DNA from: DASRDZ01 sp035652335
GTDB lineage: Bacteria; Chloroflexota; Dormibacteria; Aeolococcales; Aeolococcaceae
Assembly: GCA_035652335.1 (NCBI GenBank)
Contig: DASRDZ010000014.1
Coordinates: 1 to 64,000 of the forward strand
Direction of reading: 5' to 3'
Length of the DNA: 64,000 nt
Below the pieces are notes generated by a model, which saw nothing but the letters and a program-made list of their open reading frames with translations, did no database searches and was not told where the DNA came from. Both the position numbers and the translations under genes were made by a program. Positions 25,371 through 34,159 of the stretch are shown here, in pieces (the stretch's first letter is position 1; every line of letters begins with the position of its first letter).

Positions 25371-26609
25371 ATGTCCCCCCACGGCGTGCACGCTGTGCGC
25401 GGCCGCGTCGCCGCAGCGGTCCTCACCACCGTCCTCCTCGCCATCCCTGTCATCCCCGCCGCCGCGGCGGGGGACCCGGCGCAGCAGGTGCAGCAGGCGC
25501 AGCAGAACCTGCAGAACGCCAAGCAGCAGCAGGCGCAGGCCGACAGCGACCTGGGCGCCGCGCAGCAGAACCTCGCCGCCGCCCAGGCACAGCTCGCCGC
25601 GCTGACCAAGCAGGTCGCCGACATCGACGCGCAGATCGCCGCCGACGACGCCCAGGTGGCGAGCCTGGACAGGCAGACCGCCGATGCCAAGGCGCAGCTC
25701 GCCGACATGCTCAAGGCGTCGTACGTCCGGGGCATGGACAGCCCGCTGCTGTACGTGATCAGCGCCTCCGACCTGACCACGGCGCTGGAGCGGCAGGGCG
25801 ACCTCTCCCACATCTCCGACCTGAGCAAGCAGCTCATGCAGAAGATCGCCGCCGCGCGGGTCGCGGTGCAGAAGGCGCTCGACGACGCCACCGCCCGCCG
25901 CGCCCAGCTGGCCACCGCGCAGAAGCAGGCCGCGACCACCGAGGTATTGGTCAGCATCGAGGAGCAGAAGCTCGCCGACGCTGCGCAGGCGGCACAGGCC
26001 AACGTGCAGCAGTCGCAGCAGACGCTGGCCAGCGCCGTGGCCGCGAAGCAGGCGTACGACGCGGAGCAGCAGAGGCTCGCCGCCGAGCGCGCTCGCGAGG
26101 AGCAGCAGCGCCAGCAGCAGCAGCAGCAGGCCCAGCAGCCCACCGGGATCGTGTACTCGCCGGTGCCCGGCGTGCAGTTCACCGTCGACACCGACCTCAC
26201 CCTGCCGTCGGGCGAGACCGCGGCCCGGCTCAACGCCTTCCTGCAGGGCACCGCGCTGCAGGGGCTCGGCGACGCCTTCATGGCGGCGGAGGGGAGCTAC
26301 CACGTCAGCGCGCGCTACCTGCTCGCCCACGCCATCGAGGAGTCGGCGTTCGGCACCTCGCAGATCGCGCAGGACAAGCACAACCTCTACGGCTACGGCG
26401 CCGACGACGCCCACCCCTACCAGGACGCGTACACCTTCCCGTCGTTCGCCGCCTGCATCGACTACGTCGCGCACATGGTGGCGGTGAACTACCTGTCGCC
26501 GTCGGGGCCCTTCTACCACGGGCCGACACTGCGCGGGATGAACGTCGACTACGCCAGCGATCCCAACTGGGCGAACAACATCGCGGCCATCGGGCGGTCG
26601 TTCCCCTGA
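25371..26609 (+). CDS. Secreted coiled-coil protein with C-terminal glucosaminidase-like domain
   Basis: 412 residues. Signal peptide ends near AAAAGDP (residue about 32). Residues 35-250 are two long Gln/Ala-rich coiled-coil stretches interrupted by LKASYVRGMDSPLLYV, the arrangement of PcsB/CwlO-type hydrolase regulators. A poly-Gln run comes next, then a domain at about 300-412 (AEGSYHVSARYLLAHAIEES, FGTSQIAQDKHNLYGYGADD) like the Flg/LytG N-acetylglucosaminidase fold, with the catalytic Glu probably in AIEESAFG. It probably cleaves peptidoglycan at division or elongation. A CwlO-like coil fused to a glucosaminidase rather than NlpC/P60 is uncommon. Monocistronic. Confidence 0.8.
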   Translation: MSPHGVHAVRGRVAAAVLTTVLLAIPVIPAAAAGDPAQQVQQAQQNLQNAKQQQAQADSDLGAAQQNLAAAQAQLAALTKQVADIDAQIAADDAQVASLDRQTADAKAQLADMLKASYVRGMDSPLLYVISASDLTTALERQGDLSHISDLSKQLMQKIAAARVAVQKALDDATARRAQLATAQKQAATTEVLVSIEEQKLADAAQAAQANVQQSQQTLASAVAAKQAYDAEQQRLAAERAREEQQRQQQQQQAQQPTGIVYSPVPGVQFTVDTDLTLPSGETAARLNAFLQGTALQGLGDAFMAAEGSYHVSARYLLAHAIEESAFGTSQIAQDKHNLYGYGADDAHPYQDAYTFPSFAACIDYVAHMVAVNYLSPSGPFYHGPTLRGMNVDYASDPNWANNIAAIGRSFP

Positions 26610-26612
26610 GGC

Positions 26613-27593
26613 TCAGCGGATGGCGCGGGGCAGCAGCTCCTCGCTGATCTCCGAGATCTGGTCGAGGTCGTCCAGATCCCAGATGCGGGCGTACACCCGC
26701 TGGGCGCCCGCGTCGAGGTAGGCGCGCAGCTTCTCCGCCGCCTCCTCGTACACACCCACGACGTTGGTCGGCTCGATGCGTGAGCGCAGGTCGCCGGCGC
26801 CGTCCGGGCCACCGGTCCACTCCGCGTACCGGTCGAGGCGCCGCCGCAGCGCGGCCTCGTCGCGGCCGGTCAGCACCGTGCCCATCCACGTCGTGCGGAG
26901 CGTCGCGGGGTCGCGGCCCTCCGCCTCGCAGGCAGCGCGCACGGCGGCGAAGGTCTGCGCCGCGCCTGCCGGGTCGGTCGAGGTGGTGTTGTACTCCGTG
27001 GCGTGGCGGGCGGCCAGCTGCGTGCTGCGCCGGCCCCCGTGGCCGCCGACGATGAGCGGCAACGGGTCCTGCACCGGCCGGGGCCGGGCGACCGCGCCGT
27101 CCAGGCGGTAGTGCGTCCCCTGGTAGCTGACCGGTTGCCCGGTCCAGAGGCGGGTGATCACCTCGACCGCCTCGTGCAGCCGGTCGGTGCGCTCGCGCAT
27201 CGAGGGAAAGGGGATGCCGAGGGTCGAGTGCTCGACCTCGAACCAGCCGGTGCCGACGCCGAGCTCGACGCGGCCGCCGCTCATCTCGTCGACGGTGGCC
27301 ACCTCGCGGGCCAGCACCGAGGGATGGCGGAAGGTCATCGGCGTCACCAGCGTGCCGAGGCGGATGCGCGCGGTGTCGCGGGCCAGGCCGGCCAGGGTGG
27401 TCCAGGCCTCCAGCGCCGGGGGCGTGGGCTGGGCGGGATGGAAGAGGTGGTCGCTGCGGAAGAGCGCGTCCCAACCGGCGTCCTCGGCGGCGCGGGCCAG
27501 GCGCAGGAGCTGCGCATAGGTGCCGCCCAGATGCGGCTCGACCATGAGACGCAGGGCCGACATGGGGACCATGAGGCGGAGCGCGTCGGGCAT
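26613..27593 (-). CDS. LLM-class (F420-dependent type) oxidoreductase
   Basis: 326 residues with the luciferase-like TIM barrel: LARAAEDAGWDALFRSDH, RIRLGTLVTPMTFRHPS, GVGTGWFEVEH, LIVGGHGGRR. The flavin-type motif set and length match F420-dependent LLM proteins of the TIGR03560 kind. The substrate is unknown. The ATG chosen is supported by TAGCCT 8 nt upstream. Monocistronic; its stop is 4 bp from the stop of the convergent glucosaminidase gene. Confidence 0.85.
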   Translation of the reverse strand: MPDALRLMVPMSALRLMVEPHLGGTYAQLLRLARAAEDAGWDALFRSDHLFHPAQPTPPALEAWTTLAGLARDTARIRLGTLVTPMTFRHPSVLAREVATVDEMSGGRVELGVGTGWFEVEHSTLGIPFPSMRERTDRLHEAVEVITRLWTGQPVSYQGTHYRLDGAVARPRPVQDPLPLIVGGHGGRRSTQLAARHATEYNTTSTDPAGAAQTFAAVRAACEAEGRDPATLRTTWMGTVLTGRDEAALRRRLDRYAEWTGGPDGAGDLRSRIEPTNVVGVYEEAAEKLRAYLDAGAQRVYARIWDLDDLDQISEISEELLPRAIR

Positions 27594-27601
27594 GTGACTG
27601 C

Positions 27602-27607
27602 AGGCTA
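27602..27607 (-). promoter_or_regulatory. -10-like element TAGCCT before the LLM oxidoreductase gene
   Basis: TAGCCT on the minus strand ends 8 nt before the ATG. Confidence 0.4.
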
Positions 27608-27650
27608 GCAAGCCGTCCCCGAGTTCGTCAGGGACGGGACCGGAAGTCGA

Positions 27651-27672
27651 CGGCGGCCGTTTCCGGCCGCCG
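27651..27672 (-). terminator. 9-bp hairpin with GAAA tetraloop downstream of argS
   Basis: On the minus strand CGGCGGCCG pairs with CGGCCGCCG around GAAA, a GNRA loop. It lies 244 bp beyond the argS stop and 58 bp before the LLM start, so it is a terminator or a structured RNA element. No U-tract follows. Confidence 0.35.
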
Positions 27673-27915
27673 CCGTCCCCCCAGTCACAGGACCGCGCAG
27701 CCCGTCTGGACGAGGTGCGGCGCCTTCCAAAGCCCTTGGGCCCCCCAGCCCCAGGGCGAGGACCGCGCTGATCCTTGCCCGACGAAGTGTGCGGTCCGCT
27801 GGTTAAGTCGGATCGGGGGTCGAATGAAGGGAAGTACAGGAACCGTGACGGCGACGTGACGCGGGGCCCATCACCACTGCTTCGTGACAGGCTTCCCGGT
27901 TTCGGACGCCCTTGT

Positions 27916-29829
27916 CTAGATCTTCTCGGGCGCGGCGATGCCGAGGGTGGCCAGTGCGTCGGCCAGGGTGGCGCGGGTGGCCGCCACCAGGGCGCGGCGG
28001 AAGCGGCGCACCGCCGGATCCTGCTCGCGGACGATGGGCGGCGTGTGCTCGTAGAAGTCGCTCAGTGCCGAGGCCAGCTGGAAGGCGTAGGTGCAGAGCA
28101 CCGGCGGGGCCAGGCCCTGCGCCGCCTCGGCCAGCGCACCCCGGTAGCCGTCGAGCCGGAGCAGCAGGGCGCGCTCGGTGGGGTCGAGCTCGCCGTGCGC
28201 CTGGGGCGGCGCGCCGTCGTCCTCGACCTTGCGCAGGATGCCGGCGGCGCGCGCGTGCGCGTACTGCAGGTACACGCCGGTGTCGCCGGTGGTGCGCAGC
28301 GCCTCGCCGAAGTCGAAGGCGATGATCTGGGTCAGGCCGAACTTCTGCAGGTAGTAGCGCACCGCGCCCGCGGCCAGGCTGCGCGCCGCCTGGTCGCTCT
28401 CTGCCTTGTCGCGAACGCGGGCGACGGCGGCGTCGAGCAGGTCGTCGGCGCGGACCTCGATGCCGCGCCGGCCGCTCAGCGCCACCATGGTGCGGCCCTC
28501 CTCGACGTCGAGGCCCATCTCCTCGGCCGCGTGCAGGCTGAGCGCCACCACCTCGTAGGCGAGGTGGACGGAGCGTTCCGCCTGCTCGTGGAAGCCGAGG
28601 CGGTGCACCGCCTGCCTGACCACCTGCTGCGGGTACGCCTGGCGCGCGTCGATGACGTTGACCACGCGCCGGGCGTGGCCGAAGCCGGTGCCGTCGAGGT
28701 CGGCGCCCCGCTCGTCGCTGGTCGTGGTGGCGGGGGTGCGGGCGTCCTCGGGGTTCCAGCGGCGGTAGTGGAAGTCGAGGCCGAGCAGGCCGAACTTCCA
28801 GAGCTGGTAGGCGATGTCCTTGGCCGTGTACGTGGCCACCCCGTCGGACTTGACCAGGATCTTGGCATCCGCGTCCTCGGCCGGCGTGTCGCCCTCCGGC
28901 GCGGCCGCGTCCTCCCACGGCATCACCCAGGTGCCCGCGTTCTTGCCCTCTTCGACATGAACGACCACGTCCCTCTCGCGCAGCATCTCGAAGGCCCTGC
29001 GCCAGAACCCCAGCTCCAGGATGTCGGACTCCCAGGTGAGCAGGTCGTAGCCGATGTCGAAGCGGCGCATGGTGTCGAGGTGCGCCTGCACGATGCGGCG
29101 GGCGAGGTCCTTGGCGAACTGGGCGACGTCGTTGTCGCGCGCCTCGATGTGGCGCAGCGTCTCGACGCGCCTGCCGAGCAGGCTGGGGTCCTGCTCGTAG
29201 CGGCGCATCACCTCGACGTAGACGCGCGAGCAGAACTGGTCGTAGGGCTCGCCGTCGCGCGCCTCCATGCCCAGCTCGCGCAGCCCGACGATGACGTCGG
29301 CGACCTGCACCCCGGTGTCGTCGATGTAGTTGTTGACCTCGACCTCGTGGCCGGTGCGGCGCAGGATCCGCGACACCGCGTCGCCGAGACAGGCGTTGCG
29401 CAGGTGGCCGACGTGCGCCGCCTTGTTGGTGTTGATGTTGGTGTGCTCGACCAGCGTCTTGCCCGCCTCGGGCTGCGCGCCGCCGGGGAGCGGCACCGGC
29501 GCTCCCGCGTCGAGGGCGAGCGCCTCGGCGATCACGGCCGGCGCCCAGGTGGTGTCGTCGAGCCGCGCGTTGACGTAGCCGGGCGGCGTCGCCGTCCACT
29601 CGCGGACGTGCTCGACGCCCATCTCCTCGAGCCGCGCCCGCAGCTCCTCCGCGATCTGCAGCGGCGCGCGGCGCAGCACCCGGGCGGCGCGCAGGGGAGC
29701 CGGACTGCTCCAGTCACCGAACTCAGGCCGGCCCGAGGGCTCCACCGTGGCCTCGACCGCGGCGCCCGCGCCCATCGCCTCCAGCGCGGCGCGGACGGCG
29801 CGGGCGATCGAGGTCTGGACGTCGGGCAT
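27916..29829 (-). CDS. argS: Arginyl-tRNA synthetase
   Basis: Charges tRNA-Arg. 637 residues: the N-terminal Add1 domain, then the class I signature as NTNKAAHVGHLRN (HVGH for HIGH) after VEHTNINTN, and the anticodon-binding DALR domain at the C-terminus (YLQYAHARAAGIL, YEHTPPIVRE). The KMSKS region reads MVALSGRRGI, so the canonical lysines are absent, as in some other ArgRS that compensate with another Lys. The start at MPDVQTS is fixed by TACCCT 8 nt upstream. It is divergent from the uracil-DNA glycosylase gene with 56 bp between starts. Confidence 0.93.
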   Translation of the reverse strand: MPDVQTSIARAVRAALEAMGAGAAVEATVEPSGRPEFGDWSSPAPLRAARVLRRAPLQIAEELRARLEEMGVEHVREWTATPPGYVNARLDDTTWAPAVIAEALALDAGAPVPLPGGAQPEAGKTLVEHTNINTNKAAHVGHLRNACLGDAVSRILRRTGHEVEVNNYIDDTGVQVADVIVGLRELGMEARDGEPYDQFCSRVYVEVMRRYEQDPSLLGRRVETLRHIEARDNDVAQFAKDLARRIVQAHLDTMRRFDIGYDLLTWESDILELGFWRRAFEMLRERDVVVHVEEGKNAGTWVMPWEDAAAPEGDTPAEDADAKILVKSDGVATYTAKDIAYQLWKFGLLGLDFHYRRWNPEDARTPATTTSDERGADLDGTGFGHARRVVNVIDARQAYPQQVVRQAVHRLGFHEQAERSVHLAYEVVALSLHAAEEMGLDVEEGRTMVALSGRRGIEVRADDLLDAAVARVRDKAESDQAARSLAAGAVRYYLQKFGLTQIIAFDFGEALRTTGDTGVYLQYAHARAAGILRKVEDDGAPPQAHGELDPTERALLLRLDGYRGALAEAAQGLAPPVLCTYAFQLASALSDFYEHTPPIVREQDPAVRRFRRALVAATRATLADALATLGIAAPEKI

Positions 29830-29837
29830 GGGCCGCA

Positions 29838-29843
29838 AGGGTA
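29838..29843 (-). promoter_or_regulatory. -10-like element TACCCT before argS
   Basis: TACCCT on the minus strand ends 8 nt before the argS ATG. Confidence 0.45.
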
Positions 29844-29868
29844 CCGGCTCGAAGGCGGGGTGCAGAGC

Positions 29869-29874
29869 TACGCT
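29869..29874 (+). promoter_or_regulatory. -10-like element TACGCT before the uracil-DNA glycosylase gene
   Basis: TACGCT ends 11 nt before the ATG. Confidence 0.4.
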
Positions 29875-29885
29875 CGGCGCTCGAG

Positions 29886-30482
29886 ATGACCGCCCACGCC
29901 TTCGCGCTGCTGGTCGATCGTGTCCAGTGGTGCCGCGCCTGTCCCCGCATGGAGGGGCGGCGCCGCGTCCTCGGCGAGGGCAACGGCAGCCTGCGTCCGG
30001 TGGTGATGCTGGTCGGCACCGCGCCGGGGCGCCACGGCGCCGAGCGGACCGGCGTCCCCTTCAGCGGGGACCGCAGCGGCGAGGCGCTCGACCAGCTGCT
30101 GCGGCGCGCCGGGCTCGACCGTGAGGACGTCTTCATCACCAACGCGGTGCTCTGCAACCCGCAGGATGCCCGGGGCCGCAACGACGAGCCCACCGCCGCG
30201 GAGCTGCGCGCCTGCCGCGCGCATCTGGCGGAGACCATCGCCGTGGTCGACCCCCCGCTGGTGCTGGCGCTGGGCCGGACGGCCCACGCGGCGCTGGCGA
30301 GGATCGCCCGGGCGCCACGGTGGGACGAGGCCCTGGGGACGGCCCACCCCTGGAACGGGCGGCGGCTCGCCGCCACCTACCACCCGGGCCCGCGCGTCTG
30401 GAACCAGCCGCTGCGGCGCGCGGCCCTGCTGGCGCAGTGGGACGCGCTGCTCAGCCCGGTGGCGGCGCCGGCGCCACTGTGA
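29886..30482 (+). CDS. Uracil-DNA glycosylase, iron-sulfur family 4/5 type
   Basis: 198 residues. Four Cys ligands for a 4Fe-4S cluster are C16 and C19 (WCRACPRM), C90 (NAVLCNP) and C110 (LRACR), as in thermophile-type UDGs. Active-site motif GTAPGRHG near 44-51 and the C-terminal motif ATYHPGPRVWN contain the conserved His. Removes uracil from DNA in base excision repair. The motif I residue Thr in place of Glu (GTAPG versus GEAPG) is a small departure from family 4. The last 32 bp overlap the convergent TPR-CAP gene. Confidence 0.88.
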   Translation: MTAHAFALLVDRVQWCRACPRMEGRRRVLGEGNGSLRPVVMLVGTAPGRHGAERTGVPFSGDRSGEALDQLLRRAGLDREDVFITNAVLCNPQDARGRNDEPTAAELRACRAHLAETIAVVDPPLVLALGRTAHAALARIARAPRWDEALGTAHPWNGRRLAATYHPGPRVWNQPLRRAALLAQWDALLSPVAAPAPL

Positions 30483-32409
30483 AGCTCCACACGGAGTCGT
30501 AGCCGACGCCGTCGACGGTGGCCACGATGTGTGCGGTGTAGCGGGCTCCGGCGGTGAGCGGCGCCGACGGCAGCAGGAACGCCGAGTTGTCGGTCGCCGC
30601 CGACGGCGGCTGCACCGCCACCAGCGGCACCGCGCCACCGCCTGGCCCCGTCAGGGTGAACGACGACATGCGCACCATGCTGCGCGGGTCGAAGGTCACC
30701 GTGACGGGATAGCCGGTCACCCGCGCCGCCCCTGCCGGCACGGGGTCGGGCAGCTCGTTGTCGACGAAGATGGCAGGAACTCCGCTCTGTCCCGCGCCCG
30801 GGTAGCGGACCGGCGCGGCCGGCGCCGCAGACGCGCCGCCGAAGCCGAACTCCATGTCCTCGATGGGCAGCGAGAGCATCGACGCGTCCGCGTAGCCGAT
30901 GAAGCGCAGGTCGGGTCGAAGGATGGGAAATCGGTGGTACACGCTGTCCACCCAATCGTGCACGGCAGCTTCGGGCGAGCCGGTGTGGGTGATGTCCTCC
31001 CCGACCGCGCCGCCGCTCCAGCCGTAGGCGTGGTCGCGGTCGTAGATCCCCGCCGCGGTGAAGCCCGGCGTGCCGGGCGTCTCCCCGTGGATGCCCAGGC
31101 CCTGCTGCGACGGCCGGGCCTGGTTGAAGAGCCAGTAGAAGCTGTGCGCGGCCGCCGCGGCGCTGAGCTGCGGGTCGAGCTGCACGGCGGGCAGGCCGGC
31201 CGCCTGCCGCGTCGCGTTCACCACCGCCAGGGCACGCTGCGCATCCGCAAGCAGGATGGCGTCGACGTCCGGCGCCGCGACCGCATGGCGCGGGCGCAGC
31301 GGCTCCAGGTCCTCGGCGCCGGCCACCGCGTCGGCGATCATGGCCCTCCCGCGCGCCTCGTCGTGCCACACGTCGCGCGCGATGTAGAGCAGGTACGCCG
31401 CGGCCTGCGCATCGCCGGGATCAACCCGCAGGGCATGGGCGAGGTCCGCCGCGGCGGTGGCGGCGTCGCCGCCCGTGTCCATCGCCACCTGCGCCTCGCC
31501 GTGCAGCGCCTGCACGTCGCCGGGCGCGAGCTGACCGGCCCGTCCATACGCCGTCGCGGCGTCGCCGTAGTCGGCCGCGAGCAGCGCCTCGCCGCCGAGG
31601 CTCAGCAGGAGGCCGACGTCGGAGCCGCGCAGCTGGAGCGCGTCGAGGAACTCGGTGTGCGCCCTGGCCACCTGGTCGTCGTCGAAGAGCGCGCCGGCGA
31701 GCTCCACGACGCGCTCCGCCCAGGCCGGCTGCTCCGCCTCGGCGGCGCTGAGCGCGGCGATCTGCGCCGCCGCGTCGCCCTCGTCGTGGGCCAGGTTGGC
31801 CGCCTCGCGATGGACCTCGGCGCGCAGGTACGGGGTGGCCGAGGGGCCGGCCAGCCGCGAGGCGGCGTCGATCGCCGACTGCGAGGCCTTCGAGTCGCCG
31901 CCGTCGGCGAGGGCTTCGGCGAGGAAGAGCCGGGCGAGAGGGTCGGCGGGGTTGAGCGCCACCGCCCGGCGACCCGCCGCGGCTGCCTGGGCGACCGATC
32001 CGTTCCAGTCGAGCGCCCGGCAGAGGATCGCCTGGGCCCGGGCGTCGGAGGGCGCCAGGGCGACGCCGGCTCGCGCCTCGCTCAGAGCGCGGGGGAGGTC
32101 GCCCCTGTAGGCCAGGAAGAGCGCGTATGCGGCGTGCGCCTCGGCGTCGCCGGGACGGGCCGACAGGCGGGCGGTGTAGGCCCGGTCGGCCTTCTCGTAC
32201 TGGTTGGCGTACACGAGCGCCTCGATGGCGGCGAGCGAGGGCAGCGCCGCGCCGGCCGGCGACGGTGATGCCGGAGGGCGGGCGGCGGCGGGCGGCGACG
32301 GCGTCCCCGCGGCGCCCGAGGCCGACACCGACACCAGCACCAGCAGCGTCACCACGGCGGCGGCGAGGCGCGGAGACCAGCGGCGCACGGAGCGCGAGGG
32401 GTTCGGCAC
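30451..32409 (-). CDS. Exported TPR-repeat protein with CAP (SCP/PR-1) domain
   Basis: 652 residues from GTG. The N-terminal signal/anchor helix (LAAAVVTLLVLVSVSASG) is followed by an Ala/Pro-rich spacer and at least five TPR-like repeats at about 70-370 (for example GDAEAHAAYALFLAYRGDL). A CAP domain occupies about 385-520: LAVVNATRQAAGLPAVQLD, AHSFYWLF, with GEDITHTGSPEAAVHDW and VYHRFPILRP, where His/Glu pairs match CAP cavities. A beta-sandwich ends the protein (YPVTVTFDPRSM, YTAHIVATVDG). Extracytoplasmic; function unknown. CAP plus TPR is an unusual pairing. The last 32 bp overlap the convergent UDG gene. Confidence 0.75.
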   Translation of the reverse strand: MPNPSRSVRRWSPRLAAAVVTLLVLVSVSASGAAGTPSPPAAARPPASPSPAGAALPSLAAIEALVYANQYEKADRAYTARLSARPGDAEAHAAYALFLAYRGDLPRALSEARAGVALAPSDARAQAILCRALDWNGSVAQAAAAGRRAVALNPADPLARLFLAEALADGGDSKASQSAIDAASRLAGPSATPYLRAEVHREAANLAHDEGDAAAQIAALSAAEAEQPAWAERVVELAGALFDDDQVARAHTEFLDALQLRGSDVGLLLSLGGEALLAADYGDAATAYGRAGQLAPGDVQALHGEAQVAMDTGGDAATAAADLAHALRVDPGDAQAAAYLLYIARDVWHDEARGRAMIADAVAGAEDLEPLRPRHAVAAPDVDAILLADAQRALAVVNATRQAAGLPAVQLDPQLSAAAAAHSFYWLFNQARPSQQGLGIHGETPGTPGFTAAGIYDRDHAYGWSGGAVGEDITHTGSPEAAVHDWVDSVYHRFPILRPDLRFIGYADASMLSLPIEDMEFGFGGASAAPAAPVRYPGAGQSGVPAIFVDNELPDPVPAGAARVTGYPVTVTFDPRSMVRMSSFTLTGPGGGAVPLVAVQPPSAATDNSAFLLPSAPLTAGARYTAHIVATVDGVGYDSVWSFTVAPAPPPG

Positions 32410-32416
32410 AGCGCCG

Positions 32417-32422
32417 ATACTG
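32417..32422 (-). promoter_or_regulatory. -10-like element CAGTAT before the TPR-CAP gene
   Basis: CAGTAT on the minus strand ends 7 nt before the GTG, supporting that start. Confidence 0.35.
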
Positions 32423-32626
32423 CCGCAGCGCCGCGCGGGAGGGGGATCCCCGCCGGGAGCGGCAGGGCTCCCGGTGAGACGATCCCCGGCGGCGCCGTCG
32501 CGGCGGCTCGGCAGGGGGAGCCGCGTCACCCGCTCCGTGGGATGGGACGGCGCCGCCCGGGGACCTGGAAGGGAGGGAACCGAGGCGCAGCGTACGCCCG
32601 CCTGCTTAACGGCAACGTGAAATCAC

Positions 32627-34132
32627 TCAGTGGGTCTTGGCGTCGACGATCTCGGCGATGCGCAGGGCGTCGTCGAGGGTGATGGCGCCCTTGTAGTCGC
32701 GGTCGAAGAGCGAGACGACGATCCGGCCGACGTGCCAGGTCACCGAGAAGAGCTGCGCCTCTCCGCTGCCGACGACCTCGTTGAAGGTGTAGGCGGTGCT
32801 GCCGTCGTCGAGGGTGGTCTGGTCCTGGCCCTGCGCCTTGGAATCCCCGGAGCCCGTCCCCAGCTCCTCGGCCAGGCTGCTGGCGGAGTCGTCGTCGGGC
32901 ATGACGAAGACGTCGATGGCCACGCGCTTGGGACCGGGGGCGTCGTAGACGGTCTCGTAGGCGTCGCCGGCGCCGTTGGCGTCCTTGCCGGTGATCGCCG
33001 CCGGGGGGAACTGGGTGGAGTAGCGGAGGGCCGCGATCCCCAGCTCGCCCGGGGTGGGCATGTAGGCGCGGGCGGCCTTGACGACCTGGATCGGCGTGGG
33101 GCTCGGCGTGGCCTGCCCGAAGGTCGGCTCTCCGAGCGGCTTCTTCACCGCCAGCTTGGGCGCCTGCAGCCTGCCGAGGTGCCACGCCAGCACGGACGGC
33201 GTGGCCGCCGCCCCGGACGCCTCGCCGAGCACCAGGCCGGCGCCGTCGCGGATGTCCACCGCGGTGGCGACGACCGTCGCCGGCAGGTTCTTGGCGGCGA
33301 TGGCGACCCAGCCCCGGCCGTCCCAGCGCCACACCCCCGGGCCGCCGGGGCCGGTGTCGATGACGGCGAGCAGGTCGCTCTCGTCCGGCGCCTCGAAGAG
33401 GTGGGGATGGGCGCCCGCGGGGAAGTCCGAGAGAGGTCCGAGCCTGCTCCAGAAGACGCCGTCGAAGGCGGCGCTGACGGGTGGCGCGCCCGCCCCTCCC
33501 GGGCCCACCACCATCACGCGCCCGGTGCTGTAGTCGAAGGCGCTCTCGAGCCAGGTCGCGCCGGGCGTCACCGGCGGGTCGCCGGCGAAGCTCGGGTCCT
33601 GCCGGTTCCACACGTGCCCGTTGCCCGCGTACGCGATCGCCGTGGCGGCGCCGCCGGTGGTGCAGCACATCACCATGTCGAGCTGGCGGCGGCTGCGGTT
33701 GAGGGTGACCGTCATGGCGGTGGCGTCGTGGGCGGGCGCGTCGAGCGCTGCGCCCCGGCTCCAGGCGGTGCCGTTCCAGATCCAGGTGTCGTCGTCGTGC
33801 GCCGACCCGTTGTGGCCGCCCACCAGCACGTCCTCGGCCGCCTCGGGGTTGTACGCGAAGCTCGCGCCCTCACGCGGTGACGGCCCGGGCTTCCCGGCGG
33901 CGAGCTGGTGCCAGCCCTTGGTGTCGTAGGCCCAGGTGTCGCCGAGGGCATGGCCGGCGCGGTCGGCCCCGCCGAAGAGGATCAGCTCCTGGCGCTTCTC
34001 GTCGAACACCGCTGCGGCGTCGGTCCGTCCGGACGGCGCGGGCTTGGCGGGCGGCGTGCTGCTCCCGCAGGCGGCGACTGCCGCGGCGACGACGGCCAGC
34101 AGCATCGCGAATGCCGCACGGCGCATCTCCAT
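32627..34132 (-). CDS. Kelch-repeat-like lipoprotein
   Basis: 501 residues. Signal peptide with lipobox VAACG. The mature part begins with kelch-type blades (ELILFGGADRAGHALGDTWAYD, DVLVGGHNGSAHDDDTWIW, then RQLDMVMCCTTGG and RVMVVGPGG), implying a beta-propeller to about residue 330. A C-terminal alpha/beta domain (YMPTPGELGIAALRY to the end) of unknown fold contains SSLAEELG and VVSLFDRDYKG. Probably an extracytoplasmic binding or scaffolding protein. ATG with a purine-rich leader (GGGGGAGGGATGG). Monocistronic. Confidence 0.75.
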   Translation of the reverse strand: MEMRRAAFAMLLAVVAAAVAACGSSTPPAKPAPSGRTDAAAVFDEKRQELILFGGADRAGHALGDTWAYDTKGWHQLAAGKPGPSPREGASFAYNPEAAEDVLVGGHNGSAHDDDTWIWNGTAWSRGAALDAPAHDATAMTVTLNRSRRQLDMVMCCTTGGAATAIAYAGNGHVWNRQDPSFAGDPPVTPGATWLESAFDYSTGRVMVVGPGGAGAPPVSAAFDGVFWSRLGPLSDFPAGAHPHLFEAPDESDLLAVIDTGPGGPGVWRWDGRGWVAIAAKNLPATVVATAVDIRDGAGLVLGEASGAAATPSVLAWHLGRLQAPKLAVKKPLGEPTFGQATPSPTPIQVVKAARAYMPTPGELGIAALRYSTQFPPAAITGKDANGAGDAYETVYDAPGPKRVAIDVFVMPDDDSASSLAEELGTGSGDSKAQGQDQTTLDDGSTAYTFNEVVGSGEAQLFSVTWHVGRIVVSLFDRDYKGAITLDDALRIAEIVDAKTH

Positions 34133-34159
34133 CCCTCCCCCGTGCCCGCCAGGGTCCCG

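Larger units (their letters stand above)
27594..27915. other. Gene-free region between argS and the LLM oxidoreductase gene
   Basis: 322 bp with no supported gene. It contains a 9-bp hairpin with a GAAA tetraloop (minus strand), a G-rich run on the minus strand near 27740, and a stretch from about 27780 to 27870 with lower GC than its neighbours. No tRNA-like T-arm or recognisable RNA family is seen. Confidence 0.55.

Noticed and set aside
27735..27760. G-rich run on the minus strand as a G-quadruplex
   Set aside because: Only three separable G-tracts with adequate loops; below the usual four-tract requirement.
27775..29889. A 704-codon plus-strand frame opposite argS
   Set aside because: It mirrors argS codon by codon; the minus strand has ArgRS motifs and its own start signal.
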